Part shown: positions 6,599 through 7,250 of the stretch, one piece after another
Numbering within the stretch: position 1 is the first letter of the stretch
How the letters are laid out: each line of letters begins with the position of its first letter
Source of the DNA: Acidobacteriota bacterium
GTDB taxonomy: Bacteria; Acidobacteriota; Vicinamibacteria; Vicinamibacterales; UBA823
Direction: 5' to 3'
DNA length: 7,250 nucleotides
Assembly (NCBI GenBank): GCA_002714165.1
Contig: PAWT01000022.1
Coordinates: 42,561-49,810, forward strand
The notes under the pieces: generated by a model
The model's input: the letters and a program-made list of their open reading frames with translations, nothing else
What the model was told of the DNA's origin: nothing
The model's database searches: none
Position numbers and translations under genes: made by a program

Positions 6599-7250
6599 GT
6601 GACTGGTCATACTAAGCGTCAGACGTGTCGAGTGTGTGGCGGCACCCAACTGACTAAATTTCTTTCTTTGGGGCCGACACCACTCGCGAATGCTTTCTTG
6701 CGTTCAACTGATGAATTTCCAGCGGAACAGTCCTATCCTCTTGATGTCTACCGTTGCGAGGTGTGCTCACTAGTACAACTGCTAGATCTTATCGATCCGG
6801 GAACGCTATTTAGCCATTACATCTATGTCACTGGAACTTCGGAAACCGTGGCAGAGCATAATCGTACTTACTCCAAGACCATTGTCGAACTTCTCAAATT
6901 ACAACCTGGGAACTTGGTTGTTGAAGTAGCGAGTAATGACGGGAGCCTCCTGAAATGCTTTGAGCCATATGGAATGAGGACCCTTGGTATCGAGCCTGCT
7001 GAAAACATCTCAGAATTGGCCCGCTCACAAGGAATCGAAACACTGACGCGGTTCTTCAATGAAGCTACCGGTCGTGAGGTGCAGGAGACATACGGTGCAG
7101 CTCATGTGGTTATTGCAAACAACGTCTTAGCGCATGTGGATGACACGCCAGATTTTCTGGAAGGGTGTAAACACGTTCTCAAACCAGACGGACTCATTGT
7201 AATTGAAGTGCCTTATCTTCGAGATCTCTTGGATCGTCTGGAGTACGACA
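6599..7250 (+). CDS. sugar C-methyltransferase (NovU/TylC3/EryBIII-like), 3'-truncated
   Basis: SAM-dependent transfer of a methyl group to a ring carbon, typically C3, of an NDP-4-keto-6-deoxysugar, giving branched-chain sugars. 217 codons are visible of about 400 usual. An N-terminal zinc-binding domain has Cys10-x2-Cys13 (CRVC) and Cys53-x2-Cys56 (CEVC). SLGPTPLANAFL (23-34) and HYIYVTGTSET (73-83) are family signatures, the latter with the active-site Tyr region. The SAM motif VVEVASNDGSLL (107-118), GIEP (130-133) and NNVLAHVDD (174-182) are intact. The protein reaches LEYD, just before the place where relatives carry the catalytic Glu-His (HEH) motif, so that residue is out of view. GTG 6599 is the only standard start after an in-frame TAA (6575-6577). 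It may open its own transcript. It probably acts with the RmlC-like epimerase and the SDR on one sugar. Confidence 0.88.
   Translation, partial: MTGHTKRQTCRVCGGTQLTKFLSLGPTPLANAFLRSTDEFPAEQSYPLDVYRCEVCSLVQLLDLIDPGTLFSHYIYVTGTSETVAEHNRTYSKTIVELLKLQPGNLVVEVASNDGSLLKCFEPYGMRTLGIEPAENISELARSQGIETLTRFFNEATGREVQETYGAAHVVIANNVLAHVDDTPDFLEGCKHVLKPDGLIVIEVPYLRDLLDRLEYD

Overview
The window is a stretch of a bacterial surface-polysaccharide (O-antigen, capsule or exopolysaccharide) gene cluster. All seven genes are on the + strand. Five are complete and the outer two are cut by the window edges. Every protein is a nucleotide-sugar enzyme or a glycosyltransferase. No flippase, polymerase, chain-length regulator or transposase is visible. 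GC content is near balanced and starts are ATG or GTG. None of the six visible starts has a convincing Shine-Dalgarno sequence. I cannot assign a phylum. The short form of the GDP-mannose dehydratase and the weak ribosome binding sites are clues only.

Layout: (1) 1-1170, a UDP-GlcNAc/UDP-sugar 6-dehydrogenase of the WbpA type, missing its N-terminus; (2) 1279-2523, a GT4-like glycosyltransferase; (3) 2524-2869, a 346-base non-coding stretch with a duplicated palindromic element and a run of potential hairpins; (4) 2870-3412, an RmlC-like 3,5-epimerase; (5) 3425-4309, an NAD(P)-dependent epimerase/reductase of the extended SDR family with Cys where the catalytic Tyr should be; (6) 4365-5351, a GT2 glycosyltransferase; (7) 5406-6374, GDP-mannose 4,6-dehydratase; (8) 6375-6598, non-coding, with a perfect TATAAT box; (9) 6599-7250, the N-terminal half of a sugar C-methyltransferase (NovU/TylC3/EryBIII-like), which runs off the end.

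How the genes may work together (inference): the dehydrogenase would supply a UDP-uronic acid precursor. GDP-mannose dehydratase makes GDP-4-keto-6-deoxymannose. The RmlC-like epimerase, the SDR and the C-methyltransferase form a set typical of branched-chain 6-deoxysugar synthesis, which acts on a 4-keto intermediate. The two glycosyltransferases would add these sugars to a lipid-linked repeat unit. The only 4,6-dehydratase visible is the GDP-mannose enzyme, so either the branched sugar is GDP-linked or a CDP- or dTDP-glucose dehydratase lies outside the window.

The points most worth a second look are the Tyr-to-Cys change in the SDR, the structured intergenic region before the epimerase, and the mixed pathway logic. 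Nothing here is clearly a wholly new system.
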